Source: Aplectana chamaeleonis
Lineage: Eukaryota; Nematoda; Chromadorea; Rhabditida; Cosmocercidae
Reading direction: 5' to 3'
Length of the DNA stretch: 64,000 bases
NCBI GenBank assembly: GCA_029168955.1
Contig: JAPDOI010001444.1
Span: 62,001 to 126,000 of the forward strand
Both the position numbers and the translations under genes were made by a program. Each line of letters starts with the position of its first letter. Position 1 is the first letter of the stretch. The notes under the pieces are model-generated. The model did not search any database. It had not been told where the DNA came from and saw only the letters and a list, made by a program, of their open reading frames with translations. Below are positions 1-12,244 of this stretch, piece after piece.

Positions 1-104
1 ATCTGGCGTCCGGCGCACTGGCATTTGGGTCCCACATACTTTATCTGGCGTCCTGCGCACTCTACCTTGGGTACCTTGGGTTACCTTGGGTATACGCTTC
101 CATT
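1..104. repeat. 42-bp minisatellite, left edge (forward orientation)
   Basis: The window opens inside the same 42-bp minisatellite that fills 2758-11640, here reading in the forward sense (CTGGCGTCC-GCGCACTC-TTGGGTCCCACA order). At 61-92 the end of a unit (TACCTTGGG) is repeated three to four times in a row, directly at the junction with the retrotransposon to the right. The array continues off the left edge. Confidence 0.85.
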
Positions 105-2289
105 CAGTACGGTTTGCAGCAATAAGTTTAGCGTTAGGAACACTGCACCGTTGGGTTTTTAGATCTTCTTCTATATGCTTGAGCCACGTCTTCTTCGGGG
201 CCGTTCTCTGGATCTTCCACGACGGCGGGCGCTTCCGCCACAGCATACTGTACGGGAGCCGGCCAGCATCCATTCGACATACATGTCCAAACCACCGTAA
301 TCTTCTTGTCTTCAGTTGCTCTTCAACCAGCGGTTGATCCATACAGCTTCTTCTTATGTTATCGTTGCAAATACGGTCGCGAATCGTAATCCCAAGAATA
401 TGTCGCAGGCACCGCAATTGGAAGACTTCCAGCTTGACAAGGTCTGGCTTCAGTAGAGTCCATGTTTCCGAACCATACAGTAGAATCGGAATTATTAGCG
501 CTCGAAACAATCGCATTTTAGTCTCCAGTGAAACATTGTTTTTCTTCCACAGACACCAACCAAGCGATGCAAACGCACTGGATGCCTGCCCGATCCTGCT
601 GCATACCTCTGCTGTGGCCGCAACTTTCCGTTCTTGCTCGACTGATCCAAGGTATTTGAACTCCTTGACCTGCTGAAGTTCCGCCCCTTCGAAGTGCACA
701 GTTGCAGGCGAGCCATCCGATGTCATCACTTTTGTCTTCTCCTGATTTATTCTTAGGCCGTAAGAGCTTGCAACAAGCGCCACTCTATTTATCAGGTACG
801 CTGCATCCTCATCGGTATGCGCAAACACTGCACTGTCATCCGCAAACATCAGATCCGAGACGTATCCATTAGTGCTATACTGAACACCTCTTCTCTTCTC
901 AAAGACCTCCCTCATAATAGCGTCGACGACAGTATTGAAGAGCAACGGCGATATAACATCACCTTGGCGAACTCCAGCTTTAACCTTAAACTCTTCCGAC
1001 AGCTTATCTCCAACGCGAACCGAGCTGGAAGAACCTTCATACGTTTTCTGGAGCAGGTTAACTATCTTGTCTGGTACATTTTCGCTATCAAGTGCTCTCC
1101 ACAGCGCAGGCCAATGAACACAGTCGAATGCAGACTTGAAATCAATGAAAGTGATGACAATTCGCTTTCCAGTGCGGATCCTCTCTTCCATAAGTTGTCG
1201 AAGAGTGAAAACTTGATCACTGCAGCTTCTCCCTGTCCGAAACCCTGCTTGTTCCTCACGACCGGTCTGTTCTCGATGACGTTGAAGCCTGTTTTGGATA
1301 ATCTTCATGAAGACTTTGCCTACGATTGACAGCAGACTGATCCATCGGTAATTTTTGCAGTCCCTGGCGTCGCCCTTCTTGTGGATGGGTACAATTATTG
1401 CACGTTTCCAAGTAGCGGGTATGTTCTCTGACTGCCAGATGAGAGTTATTAGACGATGAAGCTGAAGTAGCAACACGTTTCCACCCGCTTTGATGGCCTC
1501 AGCAGCAACATTGTCAACGCCTGATGCCCTGCCGTTCTTCAGCGATTTGATAGCAGTCTTCAGTTCCTCCACAGTGGGCTCTGAGCCGAGATCAGAATCT
1601 TCTGGCGCATCGATTGATGGTGGCTTGGGAAGCGGTCCCTGTGGCGCTTCATGACTGAAGAGTTCACCGAAGAACTGTTGCCAGCGACGAAGACGCTCTT
1701 CCACAGAGCGCACAAACGATCCATCTGCATTCCTAATGCTATCGCTAACGCGTTTCGTCTTCTTTCCAGGCCGCTTGAGTGTCCGATAGAGGGTGCGATA
1801 GTCATGCCTGTTAGCGGACTCCTCCAAATCAGCAGCCACCTTATTCCAGTACGACTCCATTTCCGCTTTCAGCCTGCAATGAAGTTCTCTGCTGAGTTGC
1901 CGGTATCGATCAAAATTAGTCAGTTTTGCTCGCTTCCTCTCTTCGATGAGTAGCAAGGATTCGTCTGTTATCCACGGCTGGATCCGCCTGCGAGTAACAG
2001 GGCAAAACGGTTTTGCACATTCCAAGATGGCGTCTGCTACTTGCCGCTCCTGCTCGTCCGCCGAAGCATTGTCCGACAATAATGCGAATCGGTTTGACAG
2101 TGCCACTTGGAGCAACTCCTTTGTCTCGGGTACCATGAGGGGTGTCCAGTCGAGCTTATGTTTAGGAGGTTCCATTCGCGTAGTCTGTTGTAGGCGGAGC
2201 TGCACAACCGCACGAAGAAGGTAGTGGTGGTCTGTACCACAATCTGGACCTCTAATAGCACCTACGTCTTTGAGCGATGACCTAAAACG
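1..2289 (-). CDS. RTE reverse transcriptase frame, open to the window edge
   Basis: An uninterrupted frame of 763 codons runs on the minus strand from 2289 to position 1 with no stop in the window; the first ATG is at 2173-2175. It contains the end of the endonuclease (GPDCGTDHHY, near 2230), a charged linker, then reverse-transcriptase motifs: AIIVPIH and NYRWISLL (1400-1340), EEQAGFR (near 1255), FIDFKSAFD (about 1125-1150, motif A aspartate), GVRQGD (near 960) and FADD (835-846, motif C). The C-terminal RTE domain ends near WKRI at about 90. From there the same frame continues into the minisatellite as 14-residue repeats (RRTPDKVCGTQ...). Enzyme role: target-primed reverse transcription. 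The intact length suggests recent loss, but the element lacks both ends and the endonuclease is broken. Confidence 0.8.
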
Positions 2290-2757
2290 TCAGCACATAG
2301 TCCAACGTGGCTACGTCTCGTCTAGAGGGATTTCTCCAGGTCAGTTGGTGCTTCCTGCGGTGCTGGAAGTGACTGTTCCCGACAATGAGTCCATTAAACG
2401 CTGCAAATGAGAGCAGACGCAGACCATTTTCATTCATCTCGTCAACGCCTAATCTGCCCAATACTCCTTCCGAGCCAATTCAGTCATTTCCGACACGTTC
2501 ATTGAAGTCACCTGCGACACGGATTAGGCCAGTCTTTGGAATCGCATTCAGTACATCTTCCAGTTGAGTGTAGAACGCGTCTTTGTCGGAATCAGAGCTA
2601 GGCTCCGTCGGAGCGTAGATAGCCACGACATGCGTCTTAATAGTTCCTTTTAACGTGAGAACGGCAATCCTGTTCGAAATCGGCTCGAATGAGATGACGC
2701 TTCCAGAAGATTGGCAGTTCAACATGAAACCAACACCGTCGTGATGTCCTCCGCCAC
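105..2757 (-). mobile_element. RTE-type non-LTR retrotransposon, truncated at both ends
   Basis: On the minus strand the segment encodes, in order, the second half of an AP-like endonuclease (about 2757-2290), a linker, a reverse transcriptase and a C-terminal domain ending near 105. The order and motifs (GDFN in the endonuclease; NYR-ISLL, FIDFKSAFD, RQGD and FADD in the polymerase; a late WFGH-CRMD stretch) match RTE-clade retrotransposons. The N-terminal part of the endonuclease and the 3' untranslated tail are missing; both ends pass directly into minisatellite. One nonsense codon and one frameshift break the endonuclease, so the copy is dead, although the polymerase frame itself is intact. 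Confidence 0.9.
2290..2757 (-). pseudogene. RTE endonuclease domain fragment (broken)
   Basis: Reading from 2757 down, the frame gives a glycine-rich start followed by VVAIYAPTEPSSDSDKDAFY (near 2616) and RVAGDFNERVG (near 2500), the strand-and-loop core of the AP-endonuclease (exonuclease/endonuclease/phosphatase) fold used by RTE elements to nick target DNA. A TGA at 2480-2482 interrupts it; the same frame then resumes through a GNSHFQH segment (near 2365) and LDYVLT (near 2295). It is lost at a frameshift at about 2284-2292, after which the next frame carries the conserved GPDCGTDHHY motif at the head of the downstream reading frame. The catalytic N-terminal half lies outside the preserved part, so no endonuclease activity is expected. 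Confidence 0.85.
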
Positions 2758-3748
2758 CGTGCGCCGGACGCCGTAGGAAGTGGGCGGACCGCCGTAGGAA
2801 GTGGGCGGTGAGAGTGCGCCGGACGCCGTAGGAAGTGGGCGGGACCCAAGTGGGAGTGCGCAGGACGCCGTAGAAAATGTGTGGGATCCAAATGCGAGTG
2901 CGCCAAACGCCGAAGAAAGTGTGCGGGACCCAAGTGGGAGTGCTCAGGACGCCATAGAAAATGTGCGGGAATCAAGTAGGAGTGCGCAGAACGCCGTAAA
3001 AAGTGTGCGGGACCCAAGGTACAGGCCATAAAACGGCCAAAGTCTCACCGTCGACTGCGTACCACGTGCTGCGCGACCGCACGCGCGTCGGAAGCAGACG
3101 AGTTTTGGCCGCCGCTCGACGAGTTTCGGCCGCCGCGCGGAGGCCGAAACGTCGCGCGGCGGCCGGAAATTAATCGCTCGGCGGCCAAAACTCGTCTTCT
3201 TCCGACGCGCGTGCGGTCGCGCAGCGCGTGGTACGCAGTCGACGGTGAGACTTTGGCCGTTTTATGGCCTGTAGAGTTCGCAGGACGCCAGATAAAGTGT
3301 GTGGGACCCAAATGCGAGTGCGCCGGACGCCGAAGAAAGTGTGCGGGACCCAATTCGAAGAGCGCCGGAAGCCGTAGATAGTGTGCGGGCCCAAGGTAGA
3401 GTGCGCCGGACGCCGTAGGAAGTGGGCGGGACCCAAGTGGGAATGCGCAGGACGCCGCAGGAAGTGTATAGGACCCAAATGCGAGTGCGCCGGACGTCGT
3501 AGAAAATGTGTGGGATCTAAGTGGGAGTGCTCAGGACGCCATAGAAAATGTGCGGGACTCAAGTAGGAGTGCGCAGAACGCCGTAAAAAGTGTGCGGGAC
3601 CCAAGGTAGAGTGCGCAGGACGCCAGATAAAGTGTGCAGGACCCAATTCGAAGAGCGCCGGACGCCGTAGATAGTGTGCGGGCCCAAGGTAGAGTGCGCC
3701 GGACGCCGTAGGAAGTGGGCGGGACCCAAGTGGGAGTGCGCAGGACGC
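2758..3748. repeat. 42-bp minisatellite, reverse-orientation block
   Basis: About 17 units of the 42-bp repeat lie here in the opposite orientation to the rest of the array (GCGCAGGACGCCGTAG-GGGACCCAAGTGGGAGT order). A 250-bp MITE interrupts it at 3022-3271. The orientation flips at about 3749, where GGACGCA is followed directly by CTTTTCTATGGCGTCC. Confidence 0.9.
3022..3271. mobile_element. TA-flanked MITE with 93-bp inverted repeats
   Basis: The ends CAGGCCATAAAACGGCC... and ...GGCCGTTTTATGGCCTG are arms of about 93 bp that match with only two differences. TA stands on both outer sides (3020-3021 and 3272-3273), and removing the element with one TA restores a normal minisatellite unit (CCAAGG-TA-GAGTTCGC). 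This points to a Tc1/mariner-type target. The interior is GC-rich (GGCCGCC clusters) and non-coding. Confidence 0.9.
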
Positions 3749-6700
3749 ACTTTTCTATGGCGTCCTGAGCACTCCCACTTGGGTCCCGTACACTATCTAC
3801 GGCGTCCGGCGCTCTTCCAATTGGGTCCCGCACACTTTCCTAGCCGTCCGGCGCACTGGCATTTGGGTCCCACAAACTTTATCTGGCGTACGGCGCACTC
3901 GCATTTGGGTCCGACACACTTCCTGCGGCGTGCTGCGCATTCCCACTTCAGTGCCGCACACTTTCTATGGCGTCCTGCTCACTCCCACTTGGGTCCCTCA
4001 CATTTTCTACGGCGTTCTGCGCACTCCTACTTGGGTCCCGCACACTTTCTACGGCGTTCTGCGCACTCGCATTTGGATCCGCACATTATCTACTGCGTCT
4101 GGCGCACTTCCACTTCTGGATCACGCACACTTCCTACGACGTCCGGCGCACTCCTACTTGGGTGCCACACATTTTCTACGACGTCCGGCACACTCTACCT
4201 TGGGTCCCGCTCACTCTCTATGGCGTCCTGAGCACTCCCACTTGGATCCCACACATTTTCTACGGCGTCTGCGCACTCCCACTTGGGTCCCGCCCACTTC
4301 CCACGGCGTCCGGCGAACTCTACCTTGGGTCCCGCATAATATCTACGGCGTCCGGTGCTCTTCCAATTGGGTCCCGCACACTTTCTTCGGCGTCCGGCGC
4401 GCTCGCATTTGGGTCCCACATACTTTATCTGGCGTCCTACGCACTCTACCTTGGGTCCCGCACACACTTTTACGGCGTTCTGCGCACTCCTACTTGAGTC
4501 CCGCACATTTTCTATGGCGTCCTGAGCACTCCCACTTGGGTCCCTCACATTTTCTACGGCGTTCTGCGCACTCCCACTTGGGTCCCGCACACTTTCTTCG
4601 GCGTCCGGCGCACTCGCATTTGGGTCCTACACACTTTGTCTGGCGTCCTGAGCACTCCCATTTGGGTCCCGCCCACTTTCTTCGGCGTTCTGCGCACTCC
4701 TACTTGGGTCCCGCACATTTTCTATGCCGTCCTGAGCACTCCCACTTGGGTCCCGCCCACTTTCTTCGGCGTTTGGCGCACTCGCATGTGGATCCCGCAC
4801 ATTATCTACGGCGTCCTGCGCACTCCCACTTGGTTCCCGCAGACTCCCTACGGCGTTTGGCGCACTCCCACTTGGATCCAGCATACTCCCTACGGCGTCC
4901 GGCGCACTCCCACGTGGGTCCCGCACACTTTCTACGGCGTTCTGCGCACTCCTACTTGGGTCCCGCACACTTCCTACGACGTCCGGCGCACTCGCATTTG
5001 GGTCCTACACACTTCCTGCGGCGTCCTGCGCATTCCCACTTGAGTCCGGCACACTTTCTACGGCGTTCCGCGCACTCGCATTTGGATCCCGCACATTATC
5101 TACTGCGTCTGGCGCACTTCCACTTGGATCCCGCACACTTCCTACGACGTCCGGCGCACTCCTACTTGGGTCCCGCCCACTTCCCACGGCGTCCGGCGAA
5201 CTCTACCTTGGGTCCCGCATAATATCTACGGCGTCCGGTGCTCTTCCAATTGGGTCCCGCACACTTTCTTCGGCGTTTGGCGCACTCGCATTTGGATCTC
5301 ACACATTTTCTACGGCGTCCTGCGCTCTCCGAATTGGGTCCCGCACACTTTTTACGGCGTTCTGCGCACTCCGACTTGAGTCCCGCACATTTTCTATGGC
5401 GTCCTGAGCACTCCCACTTGGGTCCCGCACACTTTCGTCGGCGTTTGGCGCACTCGCATTTGGATCCCACACATTTTCTACGTCGTCCGGCGCTCTTCCA
5501 ATTGGGTCCCGCACACTTTCTTCGGCGTCCGGCGCACTCTACCTTGGGTCCCACATACTTTATCTGGCGTCCTGCGCACTCTACCTTGGGTCCCGCACAT
5601 TTTCTATGGCGCCCTGAGCCCTCCCACTTGGGTCCCGTACACTTTCTGCGGCGTTTGGCGCTCTCGCATTTGGATCCCACACACTTTCTACGGCGTTCTG
5701 CGCACTCCTACTTGGGTCCCGCACATTTTCTGCGGCGTCCAGCATACTCTACCTTGGGTCCCGCACACTATCTACGGCGTCCAGCGCTCTTCCAATTGGG
5801 TCCCGCACACCTTCTTCGGCGTCCGGCGCACTGGCATTTGGGTCCCACATACTTTATCTGACGTCCTGCGCACTCTACCTTGGGTCCCGCACACTTTTTA
5901 CGGCGTTCTGCGCACTCCTACTTAAGTCCCGCACATTTTCTATGGCGTCCTGAGCACTCTCACTTGAGTCCCACAAACTTTCAACAGCGTCCGGTGCACT
6001 CTACCTTGGGTCCCGCACACTTCCTACGACGTCCGGCGCACTCCTACTTGGGTGCCACACATTTTCTACGACGTCCGGCACACTCTACCTTGGGTCCTGC
6101 TCACTCTCTATGGCGTCCTGAGCACTCCCACTTGGATCCCACACATTTTCTACGACGTCCGGCGCTCTCGCATTTGGGTCCTACACACTTCCTGCGGCGT
6201 CTTGCGCATTCCCACTTGAGTGCCGCACACTTTCTATGGCGTCCTGCGCACTCCCACTTGGGTCCCTCACATTTTCTACAGCGTTCTGCGCACTCCTACT
6301 TGGGTCCCGCACACTTTCTACGGCGTTCTGCGCACTCGCATTTGGATCCCGCACATTATCTACTGCGTCTGGCGCACTTCCACTTGGATCCCGCACACTT
6401 CCTACGACGTCCGGCGCACTCCTACATGGGTGCCACACATTTTCTACGACGTCCGGCACACTCTACCTTGGGTCCCGCTCACTCTCTATGGCGTCCTGAG
6501 CACTCCCACTTGGATCCCACACATTTTCTACGGCGTCCTGCGCACTCCCACTTGGGTCCCGCCCACTTCCCACGGCGTCCGGCGAACTCTACCTTGGGTC
6601 CCGCATAATATCTACGGCGTCCGGTGCTCTTCCAATTGGGTCCCGCACACTTCCTACGACGTCCGGCGCACTCCTACTTGGGTGCCACACATTTTCTACG

Positions 6701-9700
6701 ACGTCCTGAGTACTCCTACTTGGGTCCCACACACTTTCTACGGCGTCCGGCGCACTTTACCTTGGGTCCCGCACACTTTCTACGGCGTCCGTAGCACTCG
6801 CATTTGGGTCCTACACACTTCCTGCGGCGTCTGGTGCACCGCTGAGGTCCCGCACAATTTCTTCGGCGTCCAACGCCCTCTCACTTGGGTCCCCCACATT
6901 TTATACGGCGTCCGGCGCACTCTACCTTGGGTCCCGCACACTATCTACGGCGTCCGGCGCTCTTCCAATTGGATCCCAAACATTTTCTACGGCGTCCTGC
7001 GCACTCCCACTTGGGTCCCGCCCACTTCCCACGGCGTCCGGCGAACTCTACCTTGGGTCCCGCATAATATCTACGGCGTCCGGTGCTCTTCCAATTGGGT
7101 CCCGCACACTTTCTTCGGCGTTCTGCGCACTCCGACTTGAGTCCCGCACATTTTCTATGGCGTCCTGCGCACTCCCACTTGGAACCCGCCCACTTCCTAC
7201 GGCGTCCGGCGAACTCTACCTTGGGTCCCGCACACTATCTACGGCGTCGGTGCTCTTCCAATTGGGTCCCGCACACTTTCTTCGGTGTCCAGTGCACTCG
7301 CATTTGGGTCCCACATACTTTATCTGGCGTCCTGCGCACTCTACCTTGGGTCTCGCACACTTTTTACGGCGTTCTGCGCACTCCGACTTGAGTCCGCACA
7401 TTTTCTACGGCGTCCTGAGCACTCCCACTTGGGTCCCGCACACTTTCTTCGGCGTTTGGCGCACTCGCCTTTGGATCCCACACACTTTCTACGGCGTCCT
7501 GCGCACTCCCACTTGGGTCCCACCCACTTCCTACGGCCTCCAGCGCACTCTACCTTGGGTCCCGCACACTGTCTACGGCGTCCGGCGCTCTTCCAATTGG
7601 GTCCCGCACGCTTTCCTCGGCGTCCGGCGCACTGGCATTTGGGTCCCACATACTTTATCTGGCGTCCGGCGCACTCGCATTTGGGTCCTACACACTTCCT
7701 GCGGCGTCCTGCGCACTCCTACTTGAGTCTTGCACATTTTCTATGGCGTCCTGAGCACTCCCACTTGGGTCTTGTACACTATCTACGGCGTCCGGCGCTC
7801 TTCCAATTGGGTCCCGCACACTTTCCTCGCCGTCCGGCGCACTCGCATTTGGGTCCTACACACTTCCTGCGGCGTCCTGCGCATTTCCACTTGAGTCCCG
7901 CACACTTTCTATGGCGTCCTGCGCACTCCCACTTGGGTCCCTCACATTTTCTACGGCGTTCTGCGCACTCCTACTTGGGTCCCGCACACTTTCTACGGCG
8001 TTCTGCGCACTCGCATTTGGATCCCGCACATTATCTACTGCGTCTGGCGCACTTCCACTTGGATCCCGCACACTTCCTACGACGTCCGGCGCACTCCTAC
8101 TTGGGTGCCACACATTTTCTACGACGTCCGGCGAACTCTATCTTGGGTCCCGCATAATATCTACGGCCTCCGGTGCTCTTCCAATTGGGTCCCGCACACT
8201 TTCTTCGGCGTTTGGCGCACTCGCATTTGGATCCCACACATTTTCTACGGCGTCCTGCGCTCTTCGAATTGGGTCCCGCACACTTTTTACGGCGTTCTGC
8301 GCACTCCGACTTGAGTCCCGCACATTTTCTATGGCGTCCTGAGCACTCCCACTTGGGTCCCGCACACTTTCGTCGGCGTTTGGCGCACTCGCATTTGGAT
8401 CCCACACATTTTCTACGTCGTCCTGCGCACTCCCACTTGGGTCCCGCCCACTTCCTACGGCGTCCTGCGCTCTTCCAATTGGGTCCCGCACACTTTCTTC
8501 GGCGTCCGGCGCACTGGCATTTGGGTCCCACATACTTTATCTGGCGTCCTGCGCACTCTACCTTGGGTCCCGCACATTTTCTATGGCGTCCTGAGCACTC
8601 CCACTTGGGTCCCGTACACTTTCTGCGGCGTTTGGCGCACTCGCATTTGGATCCCACACACTTTCTACGGCGTCCTGCGCACTCCCACTTGGAACCCGCC
8701 CACTTCCTACGGCGTCCGGCGAACTCTACCTTGGGTCCCGCACACTATCTACGGCGTCCGGTGCTCTTCCAATTGGGTCCCGCACACTTTCTTCGGCGTT
8801 CGGTGCACTCGCATTTGGGTCCCACATACTTTATCTGACGTCCTGCGCACTCTACCTTGGGTCCCGCACACTTTTTACGGCGTTCTGCGCACTCCTACTT
8901 GAGTACCGCACATTTTCTATGGCGTCCTGAGCACTCCCACTTGGGTCCCACAAACTTTCAACAGCGTCCGGTGCACTCTACCTTGGGTCCCGCACATTTT
9001 CTACGGCGTTCTGCGCACTCGCATTTGGATCCCACACATTATCTACTGCGTCTGGCGCACTTCCACTTGGATTCCGCACACTTCCTATGACGTCCGGCGC
9101 ACTCCTACTTGGGTCCCACACATTTTCTACGGCGTTCTGCGCACTCCTACTTGGGTCCCAAACACTTTCTACGGCGTTCTGCGCACTCGCATTTGAATCC
9201 CACACATTATCTACTGCGTCTGGCGCACTTCCACTTGGATTCCGCACACGTCCTACGTCGTCCGGCCCACTCCTACTTGGGCCCCACACATTTTCTACGA
9301 CGTCCGCCCCACTCTTCCTTGCGTCCCGCTCATTCTCTATGGCGTCCTGAGCACTCCCACTTGGATCCCACACATTTTCTACGGCGTCCTGCGCACTCCA
9401 CTTGGAACCCGCCCACTTCCTACGGCGTCCGGCGAACTCTACCTTGGGTCCCGCACATTTTCTACGGCGTCCTGAGCACTCCCGCGGGTCCCGCACACTT
9501 TCTTCGGCGTTTGGCGCACTCGCATTTGGATCCCACACACTTTCTACGGCGTCCTGCGCACTCCCACTTGGGTCCCGCCCACTTCCTACGGGCTCCGGCG
9601 CACTCTACCTTGGGTCCCGCACACTATCTACGGCGTCCGGCGCTCTTCCAATTGGGTCCCGCACACTTTCCTCGGCGTCCGGCGCACTGGCATTTGGGTC

Positions 9701-11640
9701 CCACATACTTTATCTGACGTCCTGCGCACTCTACCTTGGGTCCAGCACACTTTTACGGCGTTCTGCGCACTCCTACTTGAGTCCCTCACATTTTCTATGG
9801 CGTCCTGAGCACTCCCACTTGGGTCCCTAAACTTTCAACAGCGTCCGGCGCCCTCTACCTTGGGTCCCGCACACTTCCTACGACGTCCGGCGCACTCGCA
9901 TTTGGGTCCTACACACTTCCTGCGGCGTCCTGCGCACTCCCACTTGGAACCCGCCCACTTCCTACGGCGTCCGGCGAACTCTACCTTGGAACCCGCACAC
10001 TATCTACGGCGTCCGGTGCTCTTCCAATTGGGTCCCGCACACTTTCTTCGGCGTCCGGTGCACTCGCATTTGGATCCCACACATTATCTACTGCGTCTGG
10101 CGCACTTCCACTTGGATCCCGCACACTTCCTACGACATCCGGCGCACTCCTACTTGGGTCCCACACATTTTCTACGACGTCCGGCACACTCTACCTTGGG
10201 TCCCGCTAATTTTCTATGGCGTCCTGAGCACTCCCACTTGGATCCCACACATTTTCTACGGCGTCCTGCGCACTCCCACTTGGAACCCGCCCACTTCCTA
10301 CGGCGTCCGGCGAACTCTACCTTGGGTCCCGCACACTATCTACGGCGTCCGGTTCTCTTCCAATTGGGTCCCGCACACTTTCTTCGGCGTCCGGTGCACT
10401 CGCATTTGGGTCCCACATACTTTATCTGGCGTCCTGCGCACTCTACCTTGGGTCCCGCACACTTTTTACGGCGTTCTGCGCACTCCGAATTGAGTCCCGC
10501 ACATTTTCTACGGCGTCCTGAGCACTCCCACTTGGGTCTCGCACACTTTCTTCGGCGTTTGGCGCACTCGCATTTGGATCCCACACACTTTCTACGGCGT
10601 CCTGCGCACTCCCACTTGGGTCCCGCCCACTTCCTACGGCGTCCGGCGCACTCTACCTTGGGACCCGCACACTATCTACGGCGTCCGGCGCTCTTCCAAT
10701 TGGGTCCCGCACACTTTCCTCGGCGTCCGGCGCACTGGCATTTGGGTCCCACATACTTTATCTGGCGTCCTGCTCACTCTACCTTGGGTCCCGCACACTT
10801 TTTACGGCGTTCTGCGCACTCCTACTTGAGTCCCGCACATTTTCTATGGCGTCCTGAGCACTCCCACTTGGGTCCCGTACACTTTCTTCGGCGTTTGGCG
10901 CACTCACATTCGGATCCCACACACTTTCTACGGCGTTTGGCGCACTCGCATTTGGGTCCCACACATTTTCTACGGCGTCTGGTGCACCGCTGAGGTCCCG
11001 CACAACTTCTTCGGCGTCCAACGCCCTCTCACTTGGGTTCCCCACATTTTATACGGCGTCCGGCGCACTGTCCCTCGGGACCCGCCCACTTCTTACCTCC
11101 CTTGGGTCTCGCACGCTTTCTACGTCGTCCTGCGCAGCACCACCTGGGTCCCGCACATTTTTTACGGCGCCCCACTCACTTCCACTTGGGTCCCACACAC
11201 CTACTACGGCGTCCTGCGCACTACCGCTGGGTCCCGCACACTTTCTACGGCGTCCGTAGCACTCGCATTTGGGTCCCACACATTTTCTACGGCGTCTGGT
11301 GCACCGCTGAGGTCCCGCACAATTTCTTCGGCGTCCAACGCCCTCTCACTTGGGTACCCCACATTTTATACGGCGTCCGGCGCACTGTCCGTCGGGCCCC
11401 GCCCACTTCTTACCTCCCTTGGGTCTCGCACGCTTTCTACGTCGTCCTGCGCAGCACCACCTGGGTCCCGCACATTTTTTACGGCGCCCCGCTCACTTCC
11501 ACTTGGGTTCCACACACCTACTACGGCGTCCTGCGCACTACCGCTGGGTCCCGCACACTTTCTACGGCTCTTTGCGAAATCCCAATTAGGACCCACACAC
11601 TCTCTACGACGTTCTGCGCGCTCTTGAGCCCGTACCCGTA
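3749..11640. repeat. 42-bp minisatellite, main forward block (about 7.9 kb)
   Basis: Roughly 185 imperfect copies of a 42-bp unit of the form GGGTCCCGCACACTTTCTACGG-CGTTCTGCGCACTCCTACTT. Several unit variants recur in fixed orders, giving higher-order blocks: near-identical runs occur around 4200-4560, 6460-6660 and 8100-8350. Because 42 is divisible by three and the units rarely hold stops, long reading frames appear in most frames on both strands; none has a start, splice signal or domain that marks it as a gene. No centromeric or telomeric motif is recognisable. Confidence 0.93.
10978..11600. repeat. 317-bp higher-order tandem duplication at array end
   Basis: A block starting TCTGGTGCACCGCTGAGGTC at 10978 is repeated at 11295, about 317 bp later (roughly seven and a half 42-bp units), including atypical units such as CTTACCTCCCTTGGGTCTCG that occur nowhere else in the array. 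An isolated relative of the block start lies at 6830. Confidence 0.8.
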
Positions 11641-11682
11641 AGGTCGCCCGTCTTGAAAGTCAAGCTGAATAAACGGTCAAAC

Positions 11683-11745
11683 AAACACACAGAGAAACGC
11701 ACACATACATACATACATACATACACACACACGCACACACAAATT
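11683..11745. repeat. CATA/CA microsatellite
   Basis: A run of CATA tetranucleotides grading into CA dinucleotides just beyond the minisatellite; simple sequence only. Confidence 0.85.
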
Positions 11746-11799
11746 TACCAAAATATATATAGTAGGATAATGCGGTCAATTTTTGTAAAGTAAGCGAAG

Positions 11800-12244
11800 G
11801 CTAGAAGGTATTAGGAGGACCGGAAAATAATGTCGTTTTCCTATCCTGCGGTACCCAAACACCTGCTATGATTACTTTCCCAGTCTGCTTCAAATGTTCT
11901 TGAATGGTCGACTAAGGTTGGTTAAGCCTATTTGACAATTCCTCGATCGTCTGTCATGGATTTGCTTCCACTTCCGCTCTTAACACGTCATTGTCTAACG
12001 TCGTTGGTCTTCCTCATCGATGATTTGAGTTGGAAAGTTTAAAATTACCCGATTTGATTTCACTTAGATTAACATCGCAAATAAATTTGGTAGCAACTGT
12101 TTCGTTACTTCCCCTGCGAAACTCAAAAAGGATGCAATGCCGCGTGTATTCCTCTTTTAGAATTTGACTGACTATTTTACCCATGTGTACAAAAAAATGT
12201 CTATTAGTAAAGAAGTCGCTATAACCCCACAATGTCTTTGGCAT
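11800..12244 (-). pseudogene. mariner-type transposase N-terminal relic
   Basis: On the minus strand a single frame from about 12195 reads RHCILFEFRRGSNETVATK, then SEIKSGNFKLSN, GRPTTLDNDVLRAEVEANP and QTIEELSNRLNQP, then STIQEHLKQTGK. This is the bipartite helix-turn-helix DNA-binding region and linker of mariner (SETMAR-like) transposases. In-frame stops fall before GRPTT, after EANP and after LNQP, and about 15 residues between the first and second helices are missing. The catalytic DD(D/E) region is absent; the similarity fades near 11800. It is a decayed fragment with no ends preserved. Confidence 0.85.

Noticed and set aside
817..1329. 170-codon plus-strand frame over the retrotransposon
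   Set aside because: It is antisense to the reverse transcriptase, whose minus-strand frame carries all expected motifs.
2801..11641. Dozens of reading frames of 60-430 codons with motifs such as AHFLRRPAHSHLGP and RRRKCAGPKWECA
   Set aside because: They are the 42-bp repeat read in different frames and strands. Frames on both strands are equally open, there are no splice signals or unique termini, and the sequence explains itself as a tandem repeat.
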